Source of the DNA: Spirochaetaceae bacterium
GTDB lineage: Bacteria > Spirochaetota > Spirochaetia > Treponematales > Treponemataceae
Direction of reading: 5' to 3'
NCBI GenBank assembly: GCA_017614995.1
Contig: JAGAAX010000008.1
Coordinates: 1 to 32,597, forward strand
Length of the DNA: 32,597 nt
The notes beneath the pieces were generated by a model that was not told the origin of the DNA, did no database searches, and saw only the letters and a list, made by a program, of their open reading frames with translations. This document shows, one piece after another, positions 1 to 8,529 of this stretch. How positions within the stretch are numbered: the first letter of the stretch is position 1; each line of letters opens with the position of its first letter. The translations under genes and the position numbers were made by a program.

Positions 1-348
1 ATCGGGCATCTGCTTGAACAGGAATTTTCATGCAAATCTATAGAAGAATGTAATGTTGTGCTGGTAATGAAACGGCAGGACTTTGCAAACGATGTGTGCA
101 AACAAATCGAGGATTTTACGCAAACGGCTTTTCCTATGAGCGGAAACCTCGCAATTTCTGTTAATACTTCGGTTTCAAGCAAGATAATCGACATTGAAAC
201 GCTCCGCCTGATTCCGCAAAGCATACGCGAAAGACAGCAGGAATGTGGAGTCTGCGCAATAGGTTTTACCAACAAAAAGCAGATTCTTATTTCGCCCGAC
301 AATCTGCTGCGGAAATTCTTCGCGGTCGGACTTATAAAGAAAGGATAG
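1..348 (+). CDS. CheW-like protein, C-terminal part (runs off the left edge)
   Basis: The reading frame is open from base 1, so the first ATG inside it (67) is probably not the true start. About 115 residues are visible. The pattern of a hydrophobic stretch, a segment ending IETLRLIPQSI, then GVCAIGF and QILISPDNLL resembles the second half of a CheW fold, where a 'de-ip' segment is followed by a strand and an I-x-D-x-x-L-L end. CheW proteins link receptors to the CheA kinase. The context supports this: the stop codon lies 7 bases before cheB, and CheR, CheA and a receptor follow. The match is by pattern only and the usual V-D-x-V segment is not clear, so another chemotaxis adaptor is possible. 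Confidence 0.5.
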   Translation: MGHLLEQEFSCKSIEECNVVLVMKRQDFANDVCKQIEDFTQTAFPMSGNLAISVNTSVSSKIIDIETLRLIPQSIRERQQECGVCAIGFTNKKQILISPDNLLRKFFAVGLIKKG

Positions 349-355
349 TGTCTGT

Positions 356-1378
356 ATGAAGATAATGATTGCGGACGCTTCTGCCGTTGTAAGAACGATT
401 CTCGAGCAGAATCTGGCTGAGTATCCTGAAATAAAAATAGTTTCATCTGTCTCAAACGGAACAAAGCTGATGCACGCTGTTCAGAACGAGAATGCAGACG
501 CTGTAATTATAGATTTGGGTCTGCCCGACATTGAAGAGCTTGATATTCTGCACACAGTCGGGAAAACAATGCGCCTGCCAGTGCTTGCATTTGCACAAAA
601 TCAGGCTGACGGCTTAAAAGCAACGTCAAGCGGTGCAAAAGAATTTGTAATTAAGCCTCCGTTGAGCAATTACGACAAGGCTTTTTTCGATTCTCTCGTG
701 AAAATTCTTACAAAAATAAGCCCTGCGCCAAAACGCCCTGCAAAAAATGCAGAAAAGCATACACCAGAACAGCCTAAAATCGAAAAAAGCAGACAGGCGT
801 TTAAGGTTCTCTGCATCGGCGCTTCTACAGGCGGACCTTCAGCCGTATCAGAGGTGCTTTCAGGGCTTGGCAGCAATTTTCCGCTGCCGGTGCTTTACAC
901 ACAACATGTAGAAATCGATGCAGACAAAAAGCTTGCAGAGTGGCTTTCTGGTATATGCAAAAACATTGCGGTAACGCTTGCAAAAGACGGCGAAGAAGCT
1001 AAGCCCGGTCATGTGTACATGGCACCGGCAGACACGCATCTTGTTATTGATTATATAAAGCCGAACGGAACTCCGGTTTTGCATCTTTCTGACGAAGAGC
1101 CGGAGCGGTTCTTGCGCCCTGCCGTAAACAAGCTTTTTAGAAGCGCGGCACAGTTTTATCAAAAAAGCTGCCTCGCCGTTCTGCTTACAGGCATGGGCAT
1201 GGACGGCGCGGACGGCTGTAAAGAAATCTGCAACAACGGCGGCTGGACTATTGTAGAAGATAAATCTACATGTGCAGTCTTTGGAATGCCTGCCGCAGCT
1301 ATTGAGGCAGGCGGAGCAAGGGAAGTATTGCCGCGCGGTGATATTTCAGAGCGCATTTTGGAACTGGTGAAAAAATGA
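356..1378 (+). CDS. cheB: CheB protein-glutamate methylesterase with receiver domain
   Basis: Removes methyl groups from glutamates of chemoreceptors during adaptation. Residues 1-115 are a receiver domain with phosphoacceptor D53 and conserved K100 (VIKPP). Its acidic pocket keeps D7, but the preceding position is Ala instead of Asp. After a Pro/Lys-rich linker (about 120-148) comes the esterase domain with S157 in GASTGG, H184 in TQHV and D283 in GMGMDG, the expected catalytic triad. The length of 340 is normal. The end of the upstream gene (AAAGGATAG) supplies the ribosome binding site. The last bases overlap cheR by four (ATGA), a sign of translational coupling. Confidence 0.95.
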   Translation: MKIMIADASAVVRTILEQNLAEYPEIKIVSSVSNGTKLMHAVQNENADAVIIDLGLPDIEELDILHTVGKTMRLPVLAFAQNQADGLKATSSGAKEFVIKPPLSNYDKAFFDSLVKILTKISPAPKRPAKNAEKHTPEQPKIEKSRQAFKVLCIGASTGGPSAVSEVLSGLGSNFPLPVLYTQHVEIDADKKLAEWLSGICKNIAVTLAKDGEEAKPGHVYMAPADTHLVIDYIKPNGTPVLHLSDEEPERFLRPAVNKLFRSAAQFYQKSCLAVLLTGMGMDGADGCKEICNNGGWTIVEDKSTCAVFGMPAAAIEAGGAREVLPRGDISERILELVKK

Positions 1379-2241
1379 TGCAAGAAACAGTACATCTTAC
1401 ACAAGAAGAACTCGATTCTCTTATAGCTCTTTTAACACAGCGCACCGGCATTATTCCGCGTTCAAGCCACCTTGAAGGCATAAAGAACTACATCGAAAAA
1501 AAGCTGACTGAAAAAGGCTTAAGCGTACCAGAATATAAGACCAAGCTTTTTGTTGACGGCGGGCTTTTTTCAGAGCTTATAAACGAAAGCACCGTAAATG
1601 AGACTTATTTTTTCCGCGAAGAAAAGCAGTTTATTCTTCTGCGCGACAGAATTCTTCCAATGTGGAAAGCAACGGCTGGCTCTATGCCGGTAAAAATCTG
1701 GAGCGCGGCTTGTTCTTATGGCGAAGAAGCTTATTCACTTGCGCTGCTTGCAAAAAGCTGCGGCGTAAACGCAATGATTACGGCAAGCGACATAAATTCG
1801 CAGGTACTTGAACATTGCAGAGCCGGTGTTTTTAAAGATTCTTCAATCAGGTCGGTAGACGGTTCTTCGTTTAAGAATCTTCTTATGCCCTACCAAAAAG
1901 AAGGAAAGATTCAGTTCGGTTCAGAAATCAGAAACTGCATAACTACAAGAGAGATTAATCTTTCTAAAATAGACGAAATGCAGACAGAAGCTCTGCTTCC
2001 AAAAAATCAGAACATTGTGTTTCTGCGCAATGTGTTCATATATTTCAGCCAGAATCTTAGACTTAAGATTCTCAATAGTATAGCGGAAAAATGCCTTGCA
2101 GACGGCGGAGTTCTTTTTGTTTCGATGAACGAAACTGCACAGATTAACTTCAACGAAATATCACCGCTGCTTGAAAAAGTCATGGACGGAAGCATTTTTT
2201 ATTTCAAGAAGAAATCACCGGAGGTAAAAGCAAATGGCTAA
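1375..2241 (+). CDS. cheR: CheR chemoreceptor methyltransferase
   Basis: Uses S-adenosylmethionine to methylate glutamates in the receptor signalling domain, opposing CheB. The N-terminal helical domain (1-75) leads into NETYFFRE (75-82), matching the CheR N-x-T-x-F-F-R motif. The SAM-binding loop is SAACSYGEEAYSLA (110-123), where most homologues have a G or T at some of these positions. ASDIN (137-141) carries the acidic ribose ligand, and FLRNVFIYF is the late signature. The first two codons are both ATG, so the start may be 1375 or 1378. It overlaps the cheB stop and its own stop overlaps the following CheA gene by eight bases. Length 288 is normal, and no TPR or VWRYW tail was recognised. 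Confidence 0.94.
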   Translation: MMQETVHLTQEELDSLIALLTQRTGIIPRSSHLEGIKNYIEKKLTEKGLSVPEYKTKLFVDGGLFSELINESTVNETYFFREEKQFILLRDRILPMWKATAGSMPVKIWSAACSYGEEAYSLALLAKSCGVNAMITASDINSQVLEHCRAGVFKDSSIRSVDGSSFKNLLMPYQKEGKIQFGSEIRNCITTREINLSKIDEMQTEALLPKNQNIVFLRNVFIYFSQNLRLKILNSIAEKCLADGGVLFVSMNETAQINFNEISPLLEKVMDGSIFYFKKKSPEVKANG

Positions 2242-4330
2242 AGTCTCATCTGATATTATAGAAAGTTTCACCGCAGAAGTTCACGAACTTCTTTCTCTTT
2301 CCCGCAAGGACATTATTGCGCTTAAAGCGGCGCAGATTGACGAAGAAACGCTTTCAAGGCTTTTGCGCAACCTTCATACCATAAAGGGAAACGCCCGAAT
2401 GCTTGAGTTTTCTACAATAGAAAAACTTGCGCACGCGGTTGAAGACATTTATAAAAGCGTAAAAGACGGAAAAATTAAGACTACAGACCGGCTTATAACG
2501 CTTGTCTGTGCGGTTGCAGACAAAATAGACGAATGTGTTGTTTCCATTACCAAAAAGGGAACAGATGAAAAAGACATTGAGCTTTATCTTCAATACTGCG
2601 ACAAGCTTGCAGCTGGAGAACTCATCGACATAGAATCTTTTGTTTCTGAAATAAAGAAGCATGAGCAAAACATAGAAGACGATGATGAGGACGAGCTCAA
2701 CGAAAATATAAGCGAAATCCAGTCAATAAGAATCAAACTTTCGCGCGTAAACGAGATTATCACTGCATTCGACACAATGATAACCAGAGAGTTTCATCTC
2801 AAGCACCAGCTCGACGAGCTGCAAAAATATGAGGAAGCCACTAAAAACCACGAGCTTGCAAAAATCCGCAAGCAGTTTGAATCTGACATTTACGCACTTG
2901 AATCTTCGATTTTCAGCGTACAGGAACAGGTCTTTAATTTAAGAATGCTCCCAATAAGCATTGTATTGAATCCGCTTGAAAATGCCATTGCGCTTGAAAG
3001 TATAAACCTTAAAAAGAAGGTCAAATGCGAGATTCCGGCAACAGACATTGCGATTGACAAAGTAATTCTTGAAGAACTCGGTGACATTCTGATGCACCTT
3101 GTAAGAAACGCACTTGACCATGGCATAGAAACTCCAAAAGAAAGAAAAGCTGCCGGAAAGCCCGAAACAGGCACAATCTCTATAACCTGTCTGCGCGAGG
3201 CAAAGCATATTGAGCTTAAAATAAGCGATGACGGCCGCGGACTTAATTACCCGAAAATCCGCGAAAAAGCCATAAAACTCTACCCTGAAAGGACAGAAGA
3301 AATTACAAACATGGGCGACCGCGAATTGTCTCAGTTTCTGTTTCAGTCGGGCTTTTCAACAAAAGACAATGTTACAGAACTTTCAGGACGCGGCGTAGGT
3401 CTTGATGTTGTCTGGTCAACAGTCGAGAAAATCAAGGGAAGAATCAAAATTGAAAGCGAAGCCGGCAAAGGCACGTCTTTTATCCTCTACTTCCCGCTTT
3501 CGCTTTCAACCTTGCAGGGGCTTTTTGTTTACTCTAACAAAGACAAATACCTTATTTCGTCTCAGCACGTTATTGACATTATATATAGAAAAAAAAGCGA
3601 ATACGTTACGCTGCAAAACCAGAGCTACATCCGCCTTGAAGGTCAGCTTATTCCATGCTACTCGCTTTCTTCTCTTTTTGACGAGCAGAAAAAAACGGAC
3701 AACTATGATGCAGACTCAATTCTCATTGCCGAATACATGGAACAGCGCATCGGTATTGTAGTAGACCAGGTGCAGCAGTTTGTTTCGCTTGTCGTCAAGC
3801 CGCTGCCAAAAGCTTTCAAGAATTTCTCTATTCTGCAGGGCATTGTCTTTGATGAGCATTACGACATCGTGCCGATTCTGCATGTACCCGACATTCTAAA
3901 GAAATTCAAGTCACTGCGCGGCTACGACATCAAGAAGTACGAAGCGGCGACAAAGAAGCGTGTTCAGCACATTCTGATTGTAGACGATTCAGAAACTACA
4001 CGCCAAATTGAAAAGTCTATTCTTGAAAACGTAGACTTTGTTGTAGACGAAGCCGTAGACGGCATTGATGCTCTCGAAAAAGCCAAAGCAAAGCAGTACG
4101 ACCTTATTTTGACCGACAAAGACATGCCGCGCATGACAGGTCTTGTGCTTTTAGACAATCTGCGCCGCATGGAACAGTACAAAGATGTGCCAGTTGTCAT
4201 TGTTTCTGCCGACCAAAGTCCTAAGACAATTGCAGACTTTAAGGCTTTGGGCGCAAACGAAGTTATTACAAAAGGCAATTTTGAGCGCGGCAAACTTATA
4301 AACACTATCAAAGCCCTGCTGAAAGACTGA
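2234..4330 (+). CDS. CheA-type histidine kinase with C-terminal receiver
   Basis: A hybrid chemosensory kinase. The Hpt domain (about 5-125) has phospho-His H48 in LHTIKGNARM. An acidic linker (about 140-160) replaces a recognisable P2 docking domain. The dimerisation helices follow, then the kinase domain with the N box LVRNALDHGIE (289-299), DDGRG (332-336), FSTKD and GRGVGLDVV. A CheW-like domain (about 423-560) and a true receiver (579-698) complete it. The receiver has D584/D585, phosphoacceptor D628 in LTDKDMP and K680. This architecture resembles ChpA or FrzE rather than flagellar CheA, whose usual treponemal partners (CheW-CheX-CheY) are absent here. Phosphate probably goes to its own receiver and to CheB, since no stand-alone CheY is encoded here. 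Confidence 0.93.
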   Translation: MAKVSSDIIESFTAEVHELLSLSRKDIIALKAAQIDEETLSRLLRNLHTIKGNARMLEFSTIEKLAHAVEDIYKSVKDGKIKTTDRLITLVCAVADKIDECVVSITKKGTDEKDIELYLQYCDKLAAGELIDIESFVSEIKKHEQNIEDDDEDELNENISEIQSIRIKLSRVNEIITAFDTMITREFHLKHQLDELQKYEEATKNHELAKIRKQFESDIYALESSIFSVQEQVFNLRMLPISIVLNPLENAIALESINLKKKVKCEIPATDIAIDKVILEELGDILMHLVRNALDHGIETPKERKAAGKPETGTISITCLREAKHIELKISDDGRGLNYPKIREKAIKLYPERTEEITNMGDRELSQFLFQSGFSTKDNVTELSGRGVGLDVVWSTVEKIKGRIKIESEAGKGTSFILYFPLSLSTLQGLFVYSNKDKYLISSQHVIDIIYRKKSEYVTLQNQSYIRLEGQLIPCYSLSSLFDEQKKTDNYDADSILIAEYMEQRIGIVVDQVQQFVSLVVKPLPKAFKNFSILQGIVFDEHYDIVPILHVPDILKKFKSLRGYDIKKYEAATKKRVQHILIVDDSETTRQIEKSILENVDFVVDEAVDGIDALEKAKAKQYDLILTDKDMPRMTGLVLLDNLRRMEQYKDVPVVIVSADQSPKTIADFKALGANEVITKGNFERGKLINTIKALLKD

Positions 4331-4345
4331 AAAGGAGAATAAAAC

Positions 4346-6193
4346 ATGAGCAAAAAAATCCTTATACTTGAAACTTCAGTTACGCTTCAAAAACTGTTTA
4401 CTACCACGCTCGACAGTGATGACTATACAATTCATTTTGTTTCAGACGGAAAAGAAGCTGTTTACAAGCTTTTTGACGTTCAGCCGGATTTGTTCCTTGT
4501 AAACACAGAAATACAGAACCCCAACGGCTTTGAAGTCGTAAGACTTGTACGCTCTATAAAATGCTTCAAAAATCTTGCAATCGGAATGTACTCAAGTTTT
4601 CCGACACCGCTGGACGAATCGCTTGCTGCAGCAAGCGGAGCGAACAGTTTTGTGCGCCTAGACCACAAAACGCTGGTGCTTAACATTGACGAACTTGCCC
4701 AAATTTCAAGCGAAAGAATCGACAAGTCTGCTGTCTCGCAGTTGAAGAAAAACCTGGACGACAATTATCTGCTTCTTCAGTCTACATCGCTTTTGTCGCA
4801 GACCGCATACAAAAACGAGCTTCTTCTAAAGCTTTCGCAGCTTGCTTCCATTATAGAAGACATAGAAGAGATGGTAAAAGCACTGCTTTTTCTTATTGCG
4901 GAAACCTGCGAAGTGCCTATAGCCGGGCTTTATATAATTGAAAATGACGGGCCGCATGGCTATTACATCTGTTCTGATAATATGCGCGAAAAAGAAATTG
5001 AGGACTTTTTAAGCGTCTGCGCCGCTGACTTTGAGAAAATTCAGCCCGATTACAATGCGTCAAAGATAAGCCCAAAATGCCTTGAACGCAAAGAAGATTT
5101 GAACCGCTTTTTCTCCGGCAAAGTGCAGCTTTCAAGCTACGAAAGCGAGTCGCTAAGAACAAGCGATGAAAGCGACTACTTCGGAAGCGTGCATATCGTT
5201 TCGGAAGGCAATATTTCCTCTGAAAAGCAGGATTTGTTCTCTTTCTGCGTAAATTCTTCAGGCGACATCTTCAGCAAGGCGCTTATCTTCAAAAAGAAGA
5301 TGTTCTTTGAAAAGCGCATCCGCCGCGCGTTCAGCCGCTTTGTTCCTGAACAGATTATAGACAGCCTCGTTTTGCAGACAGACACCTCAGACGAAAAAAT
5401 CGGTGTCGGCGAGACAAGAGCCGTTGCAATTCTTTTCAGTGACATACGTTCTTTTACAAACATAAGCGAAAAAAACAAGCCGGATGTGCTTGTTGCATTC
5501 TTGAACCGCTATTTTACTGTTATGGTTGACATCATCAAAAAGCATGGCGGCACAATCGACAAGTTTATCGGCGATGCAATTATGGCAGAATTCGGCACGC
5601 CTGTAAGTTACGAGGACAACTGCAAGAGAGCAGTTTCTGCCGCTTATGAAATGCGCGATGCTCTGCCGACGGTGGAACTCGGCGACCTTGTAATGCCTGA
5701 AGGAATGACATTCAATATCGGTATCGGCATTCATTATGGCGATGTAATCGTAGGCTCTATCGGCTCAAAAGACAAGGTTGACTATTCCGTTATAGGCGAC
5801 AACGTAAACCTTGCGAGCCGTCTTGAAGGTCTTACAAAAACTTACGGTGTGCAGCTTATCGTAAGCGACAGCGTTAAGGCAGACGCCGGTGAAGATTCGT
5901 TCTTTTTCCGCCACCTTGACGACGTGCGCGTAAAAGGCAAGAAAAACGCCGTACCGATTTACGCCGTAGACAGAAGCGCAGAAGAGTTTCCGCCAGAATA
6001 TAAGGACGCGTACACAAAAGGCATGGATTTGTACAAAAAAGGAATCTGGAACCTTTCATGCGACTACTTTAAGAAAGCACTTGAAGCCGTTAAAGACGAC
6101 AAGGCGGCAGCTCTTATGCTTGAACGCTGCGAAGAATTTATTAAGAATCCGCCTGAAAACTGGGACGGCGCGATAGCATTCCACACAAAATAA
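4346..6193 (+). CDS. Class III adenylate cyclase with N-terminal pseudo-receiver
   Basis: Predicted to make cAMP from ATP. Residues 1-125 fold like a receiver but lack its chemistry: the acidic pair is E9-T10, the phosphoacceptor position is N53, and the usual Lys is R104. Residues about 155-320 look like a GAF-type domain. The cyclase domain (about 355-545) has both metal aspartates, D366 in FSDIRSF and D410 in FIGDAIM. It also has adenine-selecting K406 and D479, and transition-state N488 and R492, so it should be active. About 550-600 resembles one TPR-like helix pair. An AAAGGAGAA site lies eight bases before the ATG. It sits between the CheA hybrid and the receptor, so cAMP is the likely output of this pathway (inference). 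Confidence 0.92.
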   Translation: MSKKILILETSVTLQKLFTTTLDSDDYTIHFVSDGKEAVYKLFDVQPDLFLVNTEIQNPNGFEVVRLVRSIKCFKNLAIGMYSSFPTPLDESLAAASGANSFVRLDHKTLVLNIDELAQISSERIDKSAVSQLKKNLDDNYLLLQSTSLLSQTAYKNELLLKLSQLASIIEDIEEMVKALLFLIAETCEVPIAGLYIIENDGPHGYYICSDNMREKEIEDFLSVCAADFEKIQPDYNASKISPKCLERKEDLNRFFSGKVQLSSYESESLRTSDESDYFGSVHIVSEGNISSEKQDLFSFCVNSSGDIFSKALIFKKKMFFEKRIRRAFSRFVPEQIIDSLVLQTDTSDEKIGVGETRAVAILFSDIRSFTNISEKNKPDVLVAFLNRYFTVMVDIIKKHGGTIDKFIGDAIMAEFGTPVSYEDNCKRAVSAAYEMRDALPTVELGDLVMPEGMTFNIGIGIHYGDVIVGSIGSKDKVDYSVIGDNVNLASRLEGLTKTYGVQLIVSDSVKADAGEDSFFFRHLDDVRVKGKKNAVPIYAVDRSAEEFPPEYKDAYTKGMDLYKKGIWNLSCDYFKKALEAVKDDKAAALMLERCEEFIKNPPENWDGAIAFHTK

Positions 6194-6220
6194 CAGAAGA
6201 AGCCCTAGAAGGAGAACAAC

Positions 6221-7744
6221 ATGAGCGTATTTAGATTTTGTACACCACTACTTTTTGCAATAACTTATGCAGGAATTTTCGTGCTGCGTATCTTTCACTA
6301 CGGCTTTGTTTATGAGCGGCCGTCTGCCATAGTGCTTGAATGTGTGCCTACTGTGCTGATTTCATGTTTTCTTATTCTTATTGTCATTATGGTTGAGCGG
6401 CCTATCTTGAAACGCTTTGACGCAATTATCAGAAAGGGCAAAAAGGACAAAACTTCTATTACACAAGACGACATTGAACAATGTATGGCGTGCTATAAAA
6501 AATTTGATATAGCTATTGCCGTCGGCGAAGCCGTAGGTTATCTGCTTGGCTGCGGCTCAACTGCAATAATTGAATCGCTCAAAGGTATTGCACCGTTTAA
6601 CCCTGCTGTTTTTGTCATTATAGAATTGCAGAGCATGGGCATGGGCTTTTTGTGCTATACAATAATTGTTTTTCTCACAAAGAAAATCCTTATGACAAGA
6701 AAAATGCGCGAAATTGGAATAGAAGTAAGCGAAAACCTTTCGCGGAATCTTTCTATTGCAATAGCAACATGCGTTTTCATTTCTGTTATGAATATGATTA
6801 CAGTTCCAATCAGTCTGATTCAGCACCCTGCTCAAAATAATTTTACCAAATTTCTTGTTTACTGCATAATCGGAGCGGCAGTAAACATTCTTGTCTGCTA
6901 TGTAACTTATTCGGTTCTTGTAAAAAAGATTCAGCGTACTGAAAAAGACATAAGCGCCAAGCTTTTTAGCGAAACCCAAAATCTTGCTGAAGCCACAAAG
7001 GAATCTGCCGAGACAAGCCACAACCAGTCTGCCGCTGTAAAAGAGATTGTCGCCACAATGCAAGACTCAACCGAGCTTGCCGGAAACATAAGCGAAAAAG
7101 TGCGTCATGTTACAAGTCTTGCCGAAAAGTCGCGCGACGCGGTTATGTCCGGCCGCGAAGCTTTGCAGAACAACGTAAACGAGCTTCTGTGCATTAAAGA
7201 GAACAACCGCCTCACCATTGAAGGCATAAAAGACCTGAACAAGAAAATAAGCAACATTTGGGATATTGTTTCAATTATTAATGTTATTGCCGACCAGACA
7301 AAAATCATCGCATTCAATGCAGAGCTTGAAGCTTCAAGTTCCGGCGAGGCGGGCAAGAATTTCCACATTGTCGCTACAGAAATCCGCCGTCTTTCTGACA
7401 ATATCATTGACAGCATTAAAGAAATCAAAGAGCGTATCAGCGAAATCCAGAAAGCCTCTGACACACTGATTCTTGACAGCGAAAAAGGTACAAACCAGAT
7501 TGATTCCGGCTACCAGAGCGCAAAAAGCCTTGAAAACGACTTTGAAAGCATTATGCATTCTTCGGAAAATACGGCAAGCAGCACTCACGAAATCTTGAAC
7601 CATGTAGGTCAGCTTTCTGTTTCAAGCGAGCAGATTCTGATTACGCTCAAACAGATTGCGGACGGTGTTGAAACATTTTCGGCATTCACATCAAATATTT
7701 CGTCTGCATCAGAAAATGTGCGCCAAATTGCGAGCCGCCTGTAA
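6221..7744 (+). CDS. Methyl-accepting chemotaxis protein with multi-pass membrane sensor region
   Basis: Residues 1-236 contain about six hydrophobic segments (roughly 6-25, 37-58, 95-117, 128-152, 176-199, 211-234) with short loops. There is no extracytoplasmic ligand domain of the usual kind, so sensing may occur within the membrane. Residues 245-507 are the long cytoplasmic coiled coil with the receptor tip at about 352-390, including VIADQTKIIAFNAELEA and GKNFHIVATEIRRL. These diverge from the common QTNLLALNAAIEAARAGE version. No HAMP domain or C-terminal CheR-binding pentapeptide is visible. A clear AAGGAGAA site precedes the ATG. It probably feeds the CheA hybrid upstream. Confidence 0.9.
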   Translation: MSVFRFCTPLLFAITYAGIFVLRIFHYGFVYERPSAIVLECVPTVLISCFLILIVIMVERPILKRFDAIIRKGKKDKTSITQDDIEQCMACYKKFDIAIAVGEAVGYLLGCGSTAIIESLKGIAPFNPAVFVIIELQSMGMGFLCYTIIVFLTKKILMTRKMREIGIEVSENLSRNLSIAIATCVFISVMNMITVPISLIQHPAQNNFTKFLVYCIIGAAVNILVCYVTYSVLVKKIQRTEKDISAKLFSETQNLAEATKESAETSHNQSAAVKEIVATMQDSTELAGNISEKVRHVTSLAEKSRDAVMSGREALQNNVNELLCIKENNRLTIEGIKDLNKKISNIWDIVSIINVIADQTKIIAFNAELEASSSGEAGKNFHIVATEIRRLSDNIIDSIKEIKERISEIQKASDTLILDSEKGTNQIDSGYQSAKSLENDFESIMHSSENTASSTHEILNHVGQLSVSSEQILITLKQIADGVETFSAFTSNISSASENVRQIASRL

Positions 7745-7746
7745 AT

Positions 7747-8496
7747 ATGAAATACCAAGATTTAGATAAATACTGGCAGAGAATTTTCAAATTGAATTGG
7801 GAATCATTATGTCAGGGCAGCAAGGCTATTTCGGCTTTGCTGATTAATGAAAACGGCGAAATAATAAGCGAAGGCAGAAATCAAGTTGGTGAATCATCAA
7901 TTCCAAATCCAAGAGTCTGCCATGCTGAAACCGAATGTATCCGCAATCTTGATATAAGAAAATACCCGGCGCTAAAAGCATACACTTTGTTTTGTGCGCT
8001 TGAACCCTGCCCTATGTGCATGGGCACTGCCGCAATGAGCGGAATTCACAATTTTGTGATTGCCTGCCGAGATGATTTTGGCGGTGCGATGGAGCTTGCG
8101 AAGCATAATAAGCTTCTTCAGAGCAGAAAATTCAATATTACCTGGCTGCCACAGGAATTTGGTGATATTCAGCGCGGATTTCAGTTTCTAAAGGAACTGC
8201 TTTTTGAACCCCGGAAAGAAAAACTTGCCGAAATCGAAAAAGACTTTTCTGTTTATAATAAAGCTGGTGTTGAAGCCGCAAAATCAATTTATAATGACGG
8301 CTGGTTCAGCTCAAAAAAAGCTTCTGATTATTCTGTAGAAGAAATTTTTGATGAATTTGCTGCCCGGCTTGAAGGAAAATCAACAACCTCGCCGCAAAGC
8401 GACGAGGTATGTTGTTCTCAAAAGGAATTGCACTCGGGTTTGATACCCTTTGTTTCGACGCAGAGCGTCGGGGTATCAAACCCTCGGCACGAATGA
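7747..8496 (+). CDS. Cytidine/deoxycytidylate deaminase-family protein with repeat-derived tail
   Basis: A zinc-dependent nucleoside or base deaminase: zinc ligands H59, C88 and C91 (CHAETE and PCPMC) and proton shuttle E61 are all present. The substrate cannot be told from the sequence; guanine, tRNA adenosine and free cytosine deaminases share this core. The start lies two bases after the receptor stop without a good Shine-Dalgarno sequence, suggesting coupled translation. The last 38 or so codons (from about residue 212) run through two perfect palindromes at 8382-8483 and read as low-similarity sequence. The original protein probably ended near residue 210, and the tail was added by repeat insertion. 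Confidence 0.8.
   Translation: MKYQDLDKYWQRIFKLNWESLCQGSKAISALLINENGEIISEGRNQVGESSIPNPRVCHAETECIRNLDIRKYPALKAYTLFCALEPCPMCMGTAAMSGIHNFVIACRDDFGGAMELAKHNKLLQSRKFNITWLPQEFGDIQRGFQFLKELLFEPRKEKLAEIEKDFSVYNKAGVEAAKSIYNDGWFSSKKASDYSVEEIFDEFAARLEGKSTTSPQSDEVCCSQKELHSGLIPFVSTQSVGVSNPRHE
8382..8483. repeat. Nested palindromic repeat inside the 3' end of the deaminase gene
   Basis: Two hairpins side by side. The first has arms CCTCG (8387-8391) and CGAGG (8403-8407), flanked by AACAA (8382-8386) and TTGTT (8412-8416). The second has perfect 13-base arms at 8436-8448 and 8471-8483 (GGGTTTGATACCC and its complement). Inside it is a smaller perfect stem, CGACGC/GCGTCG (8456-8461, 8465-8470), with an AGA loop. 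The pattern suggests a mobile or dispersed palindromic element rather than a simple terminator, as no T-run follows. Confidence 0.8.
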
Positions 8497-8529
8497 AGCA
8501 ATCAAAAATCAATATAATAAGGAATACTT

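Noticed and set aside
6557-7063. 168-codon open frame opposite the receptor gene
   Set aside because: It is Cys/Asn/Tyr-rich antisense of the membrane region, with no plausible start signal or homology.
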